Origin: Candidatus Eisenbacteria bacterium
GTDB taxonomy: Bacteria > Orphanbacterota > Orphanbacteria > Orphanbacterales > Orphanbacteraceae
Direction: 5' to 3'
Assembly (NCBI GenBank): GCA_016930695.1
Contig: JAFGGD010000037.1
Coordinates: forward strand, 1 to 64,000
DNA length: 64,000 bases
Positions 7,941 through 17,104 of this stretch are shown piece by piece. The notes beneath the pieces were generated by a model. That model had not been told where the DNA came from. It worked only from the letters and a program-made list of their open reading frames with translations, and ran no database searches. The stretch's first letter is position 1. Every line of letters starts with the position of its first letter. Position numbers and translations under genes: made by a program.

Positions 7941-8906
7941 ATGGATGAACCGAGAGAGAGGAGCGAGGAGATCCGCGTGAGCGCCGTCGAGGCGGGCCGC
8001 CGGATCGACGTTCTGCTGCGCGAGCGTTTCCCCGGCGTCGGCCGCGCCCGTTGGAAGGAAGAGATCGCCGCCGGCCGCGTCCTCCGGAACGACCGCCCGG
8101 TACGCAAGGGGGAGATCGCTCGCGAGGGGGACAGGATCTTCTTGGTCCCGCCCGACGCCGTACCGTCCATCGCCCCCGACCCGGAGGGGCCTCTCACGGT
8201 CCTTTACGAGGACGAGGCGTCGCTGGTGGTGGAAAAGGAGGCGGGGCTCCCGACGCTCCCGCGGAACGGGAGGGACAGGGGGGCGCTCGCCTGCCGCGTC
8301 GCGGCTCGCTATCCGGAGACGGCGACGGTGGGGCGCCCCCTCGAGGCGGGGCTCGTCCACCGCCTCGACACCGGCACCTCCGGACTCCTCGTGGCGGCCC
8401 GCACCGAAACGGCCTACGTGCTGCTCCGCGACCAGTGGCGAGCGCGCCGCGTGCGCAAGGAGTACCTCGCGCTCGCCGAAGGACGGATCGTCCGTCCCTT
8501 CACGGCGGACGCGCCGATCGGCCACCACCCCGGGAGCGCCCGCCGCATGATCGCCGGAGCGGGCGGCCGCGCCGCCGAGACCCGTTTCGAACCGCTCTAC
8601 GCCGCCTCCGGACGGACGCTTCTCTGGGCGGAGCTGCGGGAGGGACGCCGCCACCAGATCCGTGTCCACCTCGCGGCCGCCGGGCATCCCGTCGCGGGCG
8701 ATCCCCTCTACGGGAGCGGCGGCGGGGGGAGGATGATGCTGCACGCGGCGCGTGTCCGTTTCATCAGTCCCGCCGGCGACGGCGTTTCGGTCAACGCGAT
8801 CTCCGACCCGCCCGCCGATTTTCGGGAGCGGCTCGCGGCCGAAGCGGGCGAGGAAGCTTTCGAGTTTATGGAGTCTCGTCTGGAGGCGGTTCGCAGGGAG
8901 CGGTGA
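7941..8906 (+). CDS. RluA-family RNA pseudouridine synthase
   Basis: A 321-residue enzyme that isomerises uridine to pseudouridine in rRNA or tRNA. An S4 RNA-binding domain (about 18-70, RRIDVLLRERF...GRVLRNDRPVRKGE) precedes the catalytic domain. The catalytic aspartate is D143 in HRLDTGTSGLLV, the RluA signature, and RRHQIRVHLAAAGHPVAGD is the second conserved block. Length fits RluD/RluC-type enzymes; the exact target (RluA, C or D) cannot be told. The ATG at 7941 follows a GGGAG sequence. The last 41 bases overlap the convergent histidine kinase gene. Confidence 0.9.
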   Translation: MDEPRERSEEIRVSAVEAGRRIDVLLRERFPGVGRARWKEEIAAGRVLRNDRPVRKGEIAREGDRIFLVPPDAVPSIAPDPEGPLTVLYEDEASLVVEKEAGLPTLPRNGRDRGALACRVAARYPETATVGRPLEAGLVHRLDTGTSGLLVAARTETAYVLLRDQWRARRVRKEYLALAEGRIVRPFTADAPIGHHPGSARRMIAGAGGRAAETRFEPLYAASGRTLLWAELREGRRHQIRVHLAAAGHPVAGDPLYGSGGGGRMMLHAARVRFISPAGDGVSVNAISDPPADFRERLAAEAGEEAFEFMESRLEAVRRER

Positions 8907-10773
8907 AGAAGAAGGTGGATCCTCCGCCGAGACGGGAGTCGAGCCAGATCCTTCCCCCCATCTCCTCGACGATGCGCCGCGCGAGGGAAAGGCCGAGGCC
9001 GGAGCCGGCGACGGTTCCGGTGTGATACTTCTCCACCTGATAGAACTTGTCGAACACGCGGTCCTGCACTTCCGGCGGGATGCCCGGTCCGTTGTCCCGC
9101 ACCGAGAACTCCACGTGGTCCGCGCCGTCCAGACGGGCGGCGATCCGGATCTCCGCGCCGTCGCCGTTGGCGAACTTGACGCCGTTCTCGACGAGGTTGT
9201 CGAGGACGATGCCCACCTTGTGCGCCGGGATCCACATCTCCGCCGCGGCCGGATCGGTGGACGTCTCGAAACGGACTTCGCGGTCGCGGAACTCGTGCAC
9301 CAGGTTGACGGCGTAGGTGTCCAGGAAGAGGGAGACGCTCTCGGGCTGCACGTCGTCTTTGCGGAAAGATTCGGGAGAGACGAAGGCGAGCAGCTTGTTC
9401 ACGTGGCTGAGAAGGTCCTGCGCCGCCCGCGCCACGTCGGTAACCGCCTCACGCTGATCCTCCGAGATGTCGCCGTAGTACCCGTACAGGAACGACTCGG
9501 CGTTGGCGGTGATCACCGACAGGGGCGTCTTCAGCTTGTGGGAAACGCTGGAGAGGAAGTCCTCCTGCAGGCGGTTCTCGTTCCAGCGGCGCGTCACGTC
9601 CCGCATGGTGAGGATCATGCTCGACACGCCGCCGCCGGGCTCTCGGATCCGCCGGAGAGAAGCCTCCAACACCGACAGGGCGCAGAGGGCCGTTTCGGGG
9701 CGATGGATCTCGAAGCGCGCCTCCTCCCGGGCGTGATCGACGAGGGCGGCCCGGTCCGCCTTGACGGTCCGATTCCCGAAGAGGTGGTCGAGCAGATTCG
9801 CGCCGCGCGCGTTTTCGACGGGAAGGTCGAGGAAGGAGGACGCCGCCTTGTTGATGATCTCCACCCGCCAGTCGCCGTCGAGAAGAACCACGCCTTCGCC
9901 GATTCCGGCGAGAATCGCCTCGGATCGTTTGTAGTCGGCGATCTGCGTTCTGTAGTGGCTGATCCGGATCAGCGAGTGAATTCGCGTGGTCAGCTCGAGG
10001 CGGTCGAAAGGCTTGGCGATGAAATCGTCCACTCCCGCCTCGATACCCTTCAGCCGCCGGTCCGCGTCGGCGAATGCGGTGAGGAGAATGATCGGCAGGT
10101 GGCGGGTCTCCTTGCGCTCGCGTAGCCGGCGGGTCACTTCCAGGCCGTCCATGCCGGGCATCATCAGGTCGAGCAGCACCAGGTCGGGCGGGCGTTTTTC
10201 GATCTCCTCGATCGCCTCCTCGCCGCCGGCGGCGTGGCGAATCCGGTAACCGAATGGGGCGAGCGTCGCCTCGGCGAGCCGGCGGTTCCTCTCTTCGTCG
10301 TCCACCACGAGGATCGTCCCGCCCAAACCGGCAGCGCCGCCCGCCGCTTCCGCGGGAGATCTCTCGCCACGCTCCGGAGCGTCGGCGCGTTCGAGGCGGA
10401 GCACCTGCTCCACCAGGCGGAGAAACTCGCTCGTGTGGATCGGCTTGGTCACGTATCCGTCGAAGCCCGCCTGTCGGATTTTGCGCAGCTCGTTCCGCAT
10501 GACGTGGGCGGTGACGGCGAGCACCGGGATCGACGACGTCCTCTCGTCGCTCTTCAGGCGGCGCGTGGCCTCGATGCCGTCCATGCCCGGAAGCTGGATG
10601 TCCATCAGGATCAGGTCGGGCCGCTCCCGGAGGGCGGTCTCCACCCCCGAAATTCCGTCCGACGCCTCCAGAACCGCGTGGCCCCTGTAGGCCAGCAGAT
10701 CCCGGACCAGCTTCAGATTCTTCGGGTTATCCTCTACGACGAGGATTCGCCGTCCACGGCCGTCAGGGCCCAT
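8866..10773 (-). CDS. Hybrid histidine kinase, REC-REC-PAS-HisKA-HATPase
   Basis: A 635-residue cytoplasmic kinase. Receiver 1 (~8-125) has phospho-acceptor D58 and K110; receiver 2 (~153-268) has D202 and KPF near 254. A PAS domain follows (~285-395), then a HisKA domain with H412 in SHKLKTPLSV, and a HATPase_c domain (~515-628) with the N box DNLVENGVKFAN, DNGPGIP and GSGLGLS. There is no membrane segment, so it is probably driven by the upstream kinase through its receivers, an arrangement typical of phosphorelays. The ATG at 10773 has GAGGT directly upstream and lies 40 bases inside the previous gene, showing translational coupling. No HPt domain is present in either protein. Confidence 0.9.
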   Translation of the reverse strand: MGPDGRGRRILVVEDNPKNLKLVRDLLAYRGHAVLEASDGISGVETALRERPDLILMDIQLPGMDGIEATRRLKSDERTSSIPVLAVTAHVMRNELRKIRQAGFDGYVTKPIHTSEFLRLVEQVLRLERADAPERGERSPAEAAGGAAGLGGTILVVDDEERNRRLAEATLAPFGYRIRHAAGGEEAIEEIEKRPPDLVLLDLMMPGMDGLEVTRRLRERKETRHLPIILLTAFADADRRLKGIEAGVDDFIAKPFDRLELTTRIHSLIRISHYRTQIADYKRSEAILAGIGEGVVLLDGDWRVEIINKAASSFLDLPVENARGANLLDHLFGNRTVKADRAALVDHAREEARFEIHRPETALCALSVLEASLRRIREPGGGVSSMILTMRDVTRRWNENRLQEDFLSSVSHKLKTPLSVITANAESFLYGYYGDISEDQREAVTDVARAAQDLLSHVNKLLAFVSPESFRKDDVQPESVSLFLDTYAVNLVHEFRDREVRFETSTDPAAAEMWIPAHKVGIVLDNLVENGVKFANGDGAEIRIAARLDGADHVEFSVRDNGPGIPPEVQDRVFDKFYQVEKYHTGTVAGSGLGLSLARRIVEEMGGRIWLDSRLGGGSTFFFTAPCEPPPDETP

Positions 10774-13226
10774 ACCTCGTGCTCCTCGGTCCGGCGCTCG
10801 CGCAGCAGCGCGTCGATCTCGTCGACCAGCGCCTCCCGGTTCAGGTCGTTCTTGCGGGAAAAGAGCTCGATCTCTCCCCGGAGTTGCCCCTTCTCCTCCT
10901 CGCTCAGATCGCGCGCGGTGATCAGGATGATCGGAATGTCCCGCGCCGCCGGATCGGAACGGATCGTCTGGACCACCTGCGGGCAGGGGAGATCGGGGAG
11001 AAGAAAATCGAGAAGGATCAGGTCCGGAAGCTGCTCCACCGCTTCCCGGATTCCGGTCTCGCCGTCCGGGGCGCTCCGCACCGTCACGCTCCTGCCGCCC
11101 AACACCGCCTCCACCAGCTTGGAAACGGTGGGGTCGTCGTCGATCACCAGGATCTGCCGCTCCTCCCCGTTCTCTCCGGTCTTCTCCCAGACGCGGTCGA
11201 AGGCGCCGAGGAGCTGATCGCGGCCGAAGGGTTTCACCAGATAGTCCCGGGCGCCCAAGGAGAAGCCGCGCTCCTTCTCGTCCATTACGGAGCCGATCAC
11301 CACCGGGATCTCGCGGGTCGCGGGATTTTCTTTGAGTTGTGTAAGAACCTCCCAGCCGTCCGTGTCGGGCAGGAGGAGATCGAGGAGGATCGCGTCGGGA
11401 GGGGATTCGACGATTCTCCGCATCGCTTCGCCGCCGGTGCCGGATGTCTCCACGCGATACCCGGCGGAACGCAGATAGGCGGCGAACAGATCGGCGGTCT
11501 TCTTCTCGTCCTCCAGGAGATGGATCCGCGGGCCCCGCACCGGTTCCCGGAAGAGCCGGGCCACGCCGCTCGAGTCGATCCGGGAGGAGTCGCCGGCGCT
11601 CTCGCCGGCCTCCGCGACCTCGCGGTAAGGAAGCGTGAAGATGAAGCGGCTTCCTTTTCCTTCCTCGCTCTCCACGTGGAGCGTTCCGCCCATGAGTTGC
11701 ACCATGGAGCGCGTGAGGGAGAGGCCGAGTCCGGTCCCCTCGTAGCGGCGCGCCTCCGAGTCGTCCACCTGCTCGAACTTGTCGAAGATCCTCTCGCGGT
11801 CCTTCTCGGGGATGCCGATGCCGGTGTCCCAAACAGTAACGGTCATCGTCCCGCCCGCCGCCGCGGCGCGGATCCCGATCCGTCCTCCCTCGGGGGTGAA
11901 CTTCACCGCGTTGGCGAGCAGGTTGTAGATCACCTGCTTCAGCTTTCGCTCGTCCGCCTCGATCAAGCCGGGCAGGTCCTCCGTTTCCACTTCGATGCGG
12001 ATGCCGTGTTGGCCCGCCTTTTCCTTGATCATCACCACCGAGCGGCGGATCAGATTTTCCGGGCCGAAGCGGGAACGCTCGACCCGCATCATTCCCGCTT
12101 CGATCTTCGAGAGATCCAGGATATCGTTGATCAGCGAGAGCAGATGATGTCCGCTCTCCCAGATGTCGGAAATGTACTCGCCCTGCTTTTCCGTCAGTTC
12201 GCCGAAGCACCGGTCCCGGAGAACCTCGGAGAAGCCGATGATCGCGTTCAGCGGCGTGCGCAGCTCGTGGGACATGTTGGCGAGGAAGACCGACTTTCTC
12301 TGGTCCAAACGTTTCAGCTCCCGGTTGGAGGTCTCCAGGGCGACGCGGTTCGCCTGGAGGCGCCGGTCCCTCTCGCGAAGCGACCGCACCATGGTGTTGA
12401 AGCTGGACGCCAGCGTCCCGATTTCGTCCTTGGACGTGACCGCCACGCGTTGGGTGAGGTCGCCGCCGGCGATGAGCTGGGCGGTTCGGGCGATCCGCTT
12501 CAGCGGGCGCGTGATCACCCGGAGGCTGAAGAGAAGGAAGAGGAGCGAGACGAGGAGCGCCGAGAGCGCCGCCAGCACGATCTGCGGGATTACGGTGCGC
12601 AGATGGGCGTTCATGTTTTCATGGGAGAGACCGACCACCACGTACCCGAAAAACTCGTCCGGCGCCGCGCTCTTCGGTGAAACATCGCGATCCTCCGCGT
12701 CCCAGAGGAGCGACTCGTCCTCCGCCGCGTCGGTGCGCCGGCGCAGGATCGGCGTCACGATCTGGGAGTAGCGCTCCCCCTTCGGGCCTTCGGTGGTTCG
12801 GGCGCGTGTATCGTAGAGGGAGGCGCGGAGCGGAAGGGCGCCGAGAACGTGGGCGCGGAGTCCCGGGTCTCTGTAGGACTCGTGGAGCAGATCCCCACCG
12901 TTCCCTACGATCAGCACGTAGGCGACGTCCGGTTCCTCCAGCGCGCCGCGGGTGGCGGACTGTAGCGATCGCGCGTCTCCGGTGAACACGCCGTACCAGG
13001 CGTTGTAGGCCACGTAACGGGAGATGGCGGCCCCCTTCATCTCCAGTTCCCGGCCGAGCATGTCGAGGGTTTTGGAGACGAAGGCGACGCCCAGGAAAGT
13101 GGTGATGAAGAAGGTGAGCAAACCCACCAGGAGCGTGAAGCGGTGGCGAATGTCGGACCCGATAAAGGCCCGCAGCCTCCGGATCGGCGCCCACCCGGCT
13201 CCGGCGAGACGTTCTCGTAACGGCAT
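10734..13226 (-). CDS. Membrane hybrid histidine kinase, sensor-HAMP-HisKA-HATPase-REC-REC
   Basis: An 830-residue sensor kinase. Helix 1 (~31-52) and helix 2 (~215-238) bracket a ~160-residue extracytoplasmic sensor domain. A HAMP linker (~239-291) leads to HisKA with H320 in ANMSHELRTPLNAI, and a HATPase_c domain (~422-535) with NLLANAVKF, DTGIGIP and GTGLGLS. Two receiver domains follow (~567-680 and ~695-810), with acceptor motifs LLDLLLPDTDGW and LLDFLLPDLP. The last receiver lacks the usual Lys-Pro pair (SRKNDLN instead), so it may be divergent or a docking module. The ATG at 13226 has AGGGAGAG upstream; the frame is open to 13352 without a better start. It is first in a two-gene operon. 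Confidence 0.9.
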   Translation of the reverse strand: MPLRERLAGAGWAPIRRLRAFIGSDIRHRFTLLVGLLTFFITTFLGVAFVSKTLDMLGRELEMKGAAISRYVAYNAWYGVFTGDARSLQSATRGALEEPDVAYVLIVGNGGDLLHESYRDPGLRAHVLGALPLRASLYDTRARTTEGPKGERYSQIVTPILRRRTDAAEDESLLWDAEDRDVSPKSAAPDEFFGYVVVGLSHENMNAHLRTVIPQIVLAALSALLVSLLFLLFSLRVITRPLKRIARTAQLIAGGDLTQRVAVTSKDEIGTLASSFNTMVRSLRERDRRLQANRVALETSNRELKRLDQRKSVFLANMSHELRTPLNAIIGFSEVLRDRCFGELTEKQGEYISDIWESGHHLLSLINDILDLSKIEAGMMRVERSRFGPENLIRRSVVMIKEKAGQHGIRIEVETEDLPGLIEADERKLKQVIYNLLANAVKFTPEGGRIGIRAAAAGGTMTVTVWDTGIGIPEKDRERIFDKFEQVDDSEARRYEGTGLGLSLTRSMVQLMGGTLHVESEEGKGSRFIFTLPYREVAEAGESAGDSSRIDSSGVARLFREPVRGPRIHLLEDEKKTADLFAAYLRSAGYRVETSGTGGEAMRRIVESPPDAILLDLLLPDTDGWEVLTQLKENPATREIPVVIGSVMDEKERGFSLGARDYLVKPFGRDQLLGAFDRVWEKTGENGEERQILVIDDDPTVSKLVEAVLGGRSVTVRSAPDGETGIREAVEQLPDLILLDFLLPDLPCPQVVQTIRSDPAARDIPIILITARDLSEEEKGQLRGEIELFSRKNDLNREALVDEIDALLRERRTEEHEVWALTAVDGESSS

Positions 13227-13424
13227 GGTGCTGCTCTCCCTGCGCATCGCCCGCGCGCGGCTCGCCTCGTCCGAGCCCGCTTCGGCCGTGGGGAACCGGT
13301 CGACGGGGGGCGGGCTTCTCCTACCGCGTATCGGCAACATCAATGAGAACAATTAGAAAGGCGGGGCGCGCGGCCGGGACCGCCGGTAAGTGGCGGCGTT
13401 TTCCCCTCCGCCGAAGGACGGGGT

Positions 13425-13452
13425 TTGCTAAGATCGCGTTTCTGTGTAGACT
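13425..13452 (+). promoter_or_regulatory. Predicted promoter of the small gene at 13530
   Basis: TTGCTA (13425-13430), a 16-base spacer, and TAGACT (13447-13452) with TGTG just before it. The spacing and an ideal ribosome binding site downstream suggest a well-expressed gene. Confidence 0.4.
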
Positions 13453-13529
13453 GAAGTTCGATGTGGTTCGCGAACCGGGGAAGCCGGGGCGAATCGGGAC
13501 CTGAAATCGACAACCGTAAGGAGGAAACG

Positions 13530-13802
13530 ATGCCGAGTTCGAGCTTCCAGAGCGTTCTGGCCTCCTGGAAGGGGGGAGACGTCACCATCGTCAACCCGCA
13601 GAGCTTCCGCCGGGGCGCGATCACCGACGCGATCGATCTGGAGACGTTCACCGCCAAGCTGGTGCACGTGGGCGACGACCACTGTGAGGTATGCTACGAG
13701 GCGAAGAAGAAGGGCGAAGTGGAGCCCGTCACCCAGTACATTCCCTTCACCCAGATCCGCCGACTTTCGATCTGGGGTTCGGAGCACATGATCCACATCT
13801 GA
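13530..13802 (+). CDS. Small conserved-looking protein, function unknown
   Basis: A 90-residue soluble protein. The ATG at 13530 follows a textbook AAGGAGG five bases upstream, and a promoter-like pair lies at 13425-13452, so it is very likely real. The sequence alternates short beta-strand-like segments (DVTIVNPQSF, FTAKLVHVGDDHCEVCYEA, TQYIPFTQIRRLSIW), consistent with a small beta-barrel of the Sm/SH3 type. This is only an impression from the pattern. It contains one Cys-x-x-x-Glu stretch and no recognisable catalytic motif. It is divergent from the sensor kinase and upstream of mutY, with no clear functional link. Confidence 0.7.
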   Translation: MPSSSFQSVLASWKGGDVTIVNPQSFRRGAITDAIDLETFTAKLVHVGDDHCEVCYEAKKKGEVEPVTQYIPFTQIRRLSIWGSEHMIHI

Positions 13803-14089
13803 TCGCGGCCGCGCGCCGACGGAACGTTTCCCTAAGCCCGGGACCGGCCGGCGCGCCTCGTCCTCGAGACCCGACCGGAGCGGTTCGCCCCCCCGTTCCG
13901 CGCCGAAACGGCGCGCCGCGCGCAACCGACGCCGACCCGCCCTCGCGACGCCCCCCGCGCCGCATCGGCGGGTCTTCCGTCCGGACCGCCCCCTTGCGCG
14001 GGCGCCGGATCCGGGGAAACAAGCGTCCCTTTTTCGCGATCCCGGCGGAGCGTTCCGCCGCGACGAATCGGAGGAGATCCGAGGGCCCG

Positions 14090-15169
14090 ATGCGTCCCGG
14101 TCCGGAAGCGACCATTTATCTACGAAGGGTTCTGCCCCGCTGGTACCGGGGGGCACGGCGCGATCTTCCCTGGCGGCGGAACACCGATCCTTACCGGATC
14201 CTCGTCTCCGAGGCGATGCTGCAGCAAACCCGCGTCGCCGCCGTCATTCCCTACTACGAACGTTTCCTCGCCGCCTTCCCCGACCCGGCGTCGCTCGCCG
14301 CGGCGGCGCCGGACAAGGTGTTGTCGCTTTGGGCCGGCCTCGGCTACTACCGGCGCGCCCGGCATCTGAAGAAGGCGGCGGAGAGGATCACGTCGGTCCA
14401 CGGCGGCCGCGTCCCCGACCGCGAAGAGGATCTGCTCGCCCTTCCCGGCGTGGGCCGTTACACCGCCGGCGCGGTTCTTTCCATCGCCTTCGGCCGGCCC
14501 GCACCGGTGCTCGACGGCAACGTCTTCCGCGTCCTCTCCCGATTCTTCGCCTTGCCCGGCTCCTGGAGCCGCGCCCCGGATCGGGAGCGCTACTGGCGGA
14601 TCGCCGAGGGGCTTGTGCCGGCGCGTCGACCCGGCGATTGGAACCAGGCGCTGATGGAGTGGGGCGCGCTGGTGTGCGTTCCCCGGTCGCCGGACTGCGC
14701 GCGCTGTCCCGTCCGGCGGCGCTGCCGGGCGCTCCGGCTCGGCCGAGTCGATCGTCATCCGGAACCGAGGGAGCGCCGGCCGGCGCGGAAGGTCCGGCTG
14801 GACGCCGTGCTCCACGTCGATCCGAAGGGGCGGCTGCTGCTGGAGAGGCGCGCCCCGGGGACGCGCATGGAAGGGCTCTGGGAACTCCCCGCGGAGCCGG
14901 TGCCGGGCGCGCCCGAGCCCCGCTCCGTCGGGTCTTTCCGCCACGCCGTTCTGGACGAAGCGTACACCGTCGACCTGTACGTGGTCCGTACCGCGCAAAG
15001 CGCGCCGGCGGGGCCTTCCCGCCGCTGGGTGGCGCGGGAGGAGCTGGCCGGATACGGGCTGACCGGCATGGCCCGCAAGGGGATCGCGCTCGCCGACCGT
15101 GAAGGGGCCGCGGGAGAGAGGGGGAAGGGCGCGAAGAGGGGCGCGTCCGGCGGGAAAGGAAAGGTTTAG
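14090..15169 (+). CDS. mutY: A/G-specific adenine DNA glycosylase MutY
   Basis: A 359-residue base-excision repair enzyme that removes adenine paired with 8-oxoguanine. The helix-hairpin-helix glycosylase core includes catalytic Glu41 in SEAMLQQTRV, the HhH loop LPGVGRYTAGAVLSI, and catalytic Asp142 in VLDGNVFRV. The [4Fe-4S] ligands are C196, C203, C206 and C212 with the standard C-X6-C-X2-C-X5-C spacing. A NUDIX-like C-terminal domain (~230-335), which reads the 8-oxoG, carries GLWELPAEP and FRHAVLDEAYTV. GGAGGAG lies upstream of the ATG at 14090. Its end overlaps the convergent SGNH gene by 4 bases. The 287 bases before it hold no other gene I can support. Confidence 0.93.
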   Translation: MRPGPEATIYLRRVLPRWYRGARRDLPWRRNTDPYRILVSEAMLQQTRVAAVIPYYERFLAAFPDPASLAAAAPDKVLSLWAGLGYYRRARHLKKAAERITSVHGGRVPDREEDLLALPGVGRYTAGAVLSIAFGRPAPVLDGNVFRVLSRFFALPGSWSRAPDRERYWRIAEGLVPARRPGDWNQALMEWGALVCVPRSPDCARCPVRRRCRALRLGRVDRHPEPRERRPARKVRLDAVLHVDPKGRLLLERRAPGTRMEGLWELPAEPVPGAPEPRSVGSFRHAVLDEAYTVDLYVVRTAQSAPAGPSRRWVAREELAGYGLTGMARKGIALADREGAAGERGKGAKRGASGGKGKV

Positions 15170-17097
15170 TTCTCGAGTAGAGGCGTGAGCGTCCGAATGG
15201 TCCGGACCGTGTCCGCGTCGAGGGCGCCGAGCCGGACCGCGTCGTCGATCGTCTTTCGCGCGCCTTCCGCGTCTCCGGCCCGCAGGAGCGCTTCGGCGAG
15301 AATCAGCCGCGCCTCTCCGCGGTCGGGGGCGTAGAAGACCGCCTCGCGGGCGGCGGCGGCGGCCTCCTCCGGACGGTCGTCCGCGAGCAGGGCGCGCGAC
15401 TGGAGAATTCTCACTTCGGGCGTAAAGGGAAAAAGGCCGGCCAGAAGATCGAAACGCTTCGCGGCGAGGGAAGCCTCTCCCCGCTCCAGCCCGGCGAGCC
15501 CGATCCGGTGGATGATCTGCGCCAACGGAACCCGGGCTCCGTCCGCTTCGAAGATCTCCCGTTCCAACGGGTCCATCCGCTCCATCACCCGATCCAGCTC
15601 GTGCTGCGTCTCGCGCATCCGCTCCTCGTTCCTCCAGGTTCCCTGGAAGGGCCAACGCTCCAGCATGATTCGCGTGAAGGCGAGACCATAGGCGTGGTCG
15701 ACGTCGCCGTAGCCGACCCGCGCCGCCGCTTCCTCGAAGGGAAGCTCTCCCGCCGGGTCGAGGGGACCGGCGAGGCCGGACCGGAGAAGAGTGCGGTAGA
15801 TTTGCGACGCGGCGAGCCAGTGCCCCCGTCCGTTCATGTGGATGTGTTCGAGCACCAGGTTCGCGCCGGGCCGCCCCGCCGGCGACTCGTCGTTGAAGCG
15901 CGCCACCGTGTCCGCCGGGCGGACCGCGCCTCCCGCCTCGTGGCGGCGGCAGACCCGGCGGACCGTCTCCACGATCGGGTCGCTCGCCCGGAGCCGCACG
16001 CCGTCCAGAAGGAGCGCTCGATCAAAGGCGGCCGCCGCCTCTTCCCTCTCGCCGCCGAGCATTTCGGCGCGGCCGAGGCGGTACTCCGCGCCGGCGTGCC
16101 TGTCGTCGAGGGCGATCGCGTTCCTATATTCCGCCGCCGCGCCGCCGGCGTCGCCGAGACGCAGGTAGGAGTCGCCCGTCGAGAGGTAGCGGTCCCATCG
16201 GTGGGCCTCGCCGGCGGGAAAGTCCTCCCGGTGGATCGGGCCCATGGGCGAGCAATCCACGCGGTTCGACACGGGTGTGCAGAAGACGATCGGCACGCCG
16301 CGCCTCTCCGCCGCCCGCGCCATCCCCTCCAGGTTCGCCTCGAAGTTGCGCTCCACCGAGCGGTGCAGCTCTCCGTCGAAACGGATCTCGCGGTCGCGCG
16401 TCATCGCTTCGATCGGCTGCGCCAGCGCCGACTCCTCCGGCGGCCGGCGCACCCGTTCGACGGCGCCCGCGACGAGCGCGTAGACCGCCGTCTCCTGCAA
16501 CCGCTGGAAGAGCCGGGTGAGCGTTCGATTCCTCCCGACCGACATGGACGAACCGGCGCCGAGCACGCCGTAGAACTCGTTGTGCCCCGTGTAAACCACG
16601 ATCAGGTCCGGGTCGTAGAGGCGCAGGATCTCCGCGACCCAACGGCTCACCTGGTAGCTGCTCACGGCGGTCATGGAGACGTTGATCGACTCCACATTCC
16701 GGTCCGGCATGCCGGCGGCGAGCATTTCCCGGAGAAAAGAGGCGAAGGCGACATTCGGGGTGTAGGGGAAGGCGACCGACGACGAGGCGCCGACGGTGAA
16801 GAAGCGGAACGTGTCCGGGTCCTTCCGGGCGGCGAAACGGGCGTAGGGGATTTGCGGCCGCGGGAAGTTGGACGACCGGCCCGTGACCGGAAAGAAGAGG
16901 CGGCGATTGAGCGCCTCGTTGTTGACGAAGACCTCCTGGCCGTCCGGTCCGGGGCGGCGGAGAAAGAGGGCGGTCTCGCCGCCGACTCCGGCGAGCCGGA
17001 GCGCCCCTTCGAAGAGAATCACTAGAAGGACGCCGAAACCGATGAGAAGGATCTTCTGCGCCGGCGTGGTCCCGTGGTCGCGGTCGGCTTGACTCAT
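15166..17097 (-). CDS. SGNH/GDSL-like membrane-anchored protein with TPR repeats
   Basis: A 643-residue protein with one N-terminal membrane helix (~15-36) and the bulk outside the membrane. The SGNH hydrolase fold is seen from FTVGASSSVAFPY (nucleophile serine block), through INVSMTAVSSYQV, to VVYTGHNEFYGVLG (Asn/His block), and HIHMNGRGHWLAA as the final His block. TPR-like helical repeats lie at ~290-370 and ~540-640 (GDAGGAAAEYRNAIALDDRHAG; ARLILAEALLRAGDAEG). Such SGNH proteins with TPRs occur beside polysaccharide genes and may esterify or de-esterify sugars; the substrate here is unknown. It starts seven bases after the EEP nuclease gene and is probably co-transcribed with it. Confidence 0.75.
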   Translation of the reverse strand: MSQADRDHGTTPAQKILLIGFGVLLVILFEGALRLAGVGGETALFLRRPGPDGQEVFVNNEALNRRLFFPVTGRSSNFPRPQIPYARFAARKDPDTFRFFTVGASSSVAFPYTPNVAFASFLREMLAAGMPDRNVESINVSMTAVSSYQVSRWVAEILRLYDPDLIVVYTGHNEFYGVLGAGSSMSVGRNRTLTRLFQRLQETAVYALVAGAVERVRRPPEESALAQPIEAMTRDREIRFDGELHRSVERNFEANLEGMARAAERRGVPIVFCTPVSNRVDCSPMGPIHREDFPAGEAHRWDRYLSTGDSYLRLGDAGGAAAEYRNAIALDDRHAGAEYRLGRAEMLGGEREEAAAAFDRALLLDGVRLRASDPIVETVRRVCRRHEAGGAVRPADTVARFNDESPAGRPGANLVLEHIHMNGRGHWLAASQIYRTLLRSGLAGPLDPAGELPFEEAAARVGYGDVDHAYGLAFTRIMLERWPFQGTWRNEERMRETQHELDRVMERMDPLEREIFEADGARVPLAQIIHRIGLAGLERGEASLAAKRFDLLAGLFPFTPEVRILQSRALLADDRPEEAAAAAREAVFYAPDRGEARLILAEALLRAGDAEGARKTIDDAVRLGALDADTVRTIRTLTPLLEN

Positions 17098-17104
17098 GGA
17101 TCAA

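Noticed and set aside
10774-12210. Extension of the soluble hybrid kinase into the upstream kinase gene
   Set aside because: The upstream part is a shadow frame of the first kinase; the first receiver starts directly after ATG 10773, which has its own ribosome site.
13803-14089. A gene in the interval before mutY
   Set aside because: Open frames here are Arg/Pro-rich shadows. Only a short CGCGCCG/CGGCGCG hairpin (13899-13915) without a T tract is visible.
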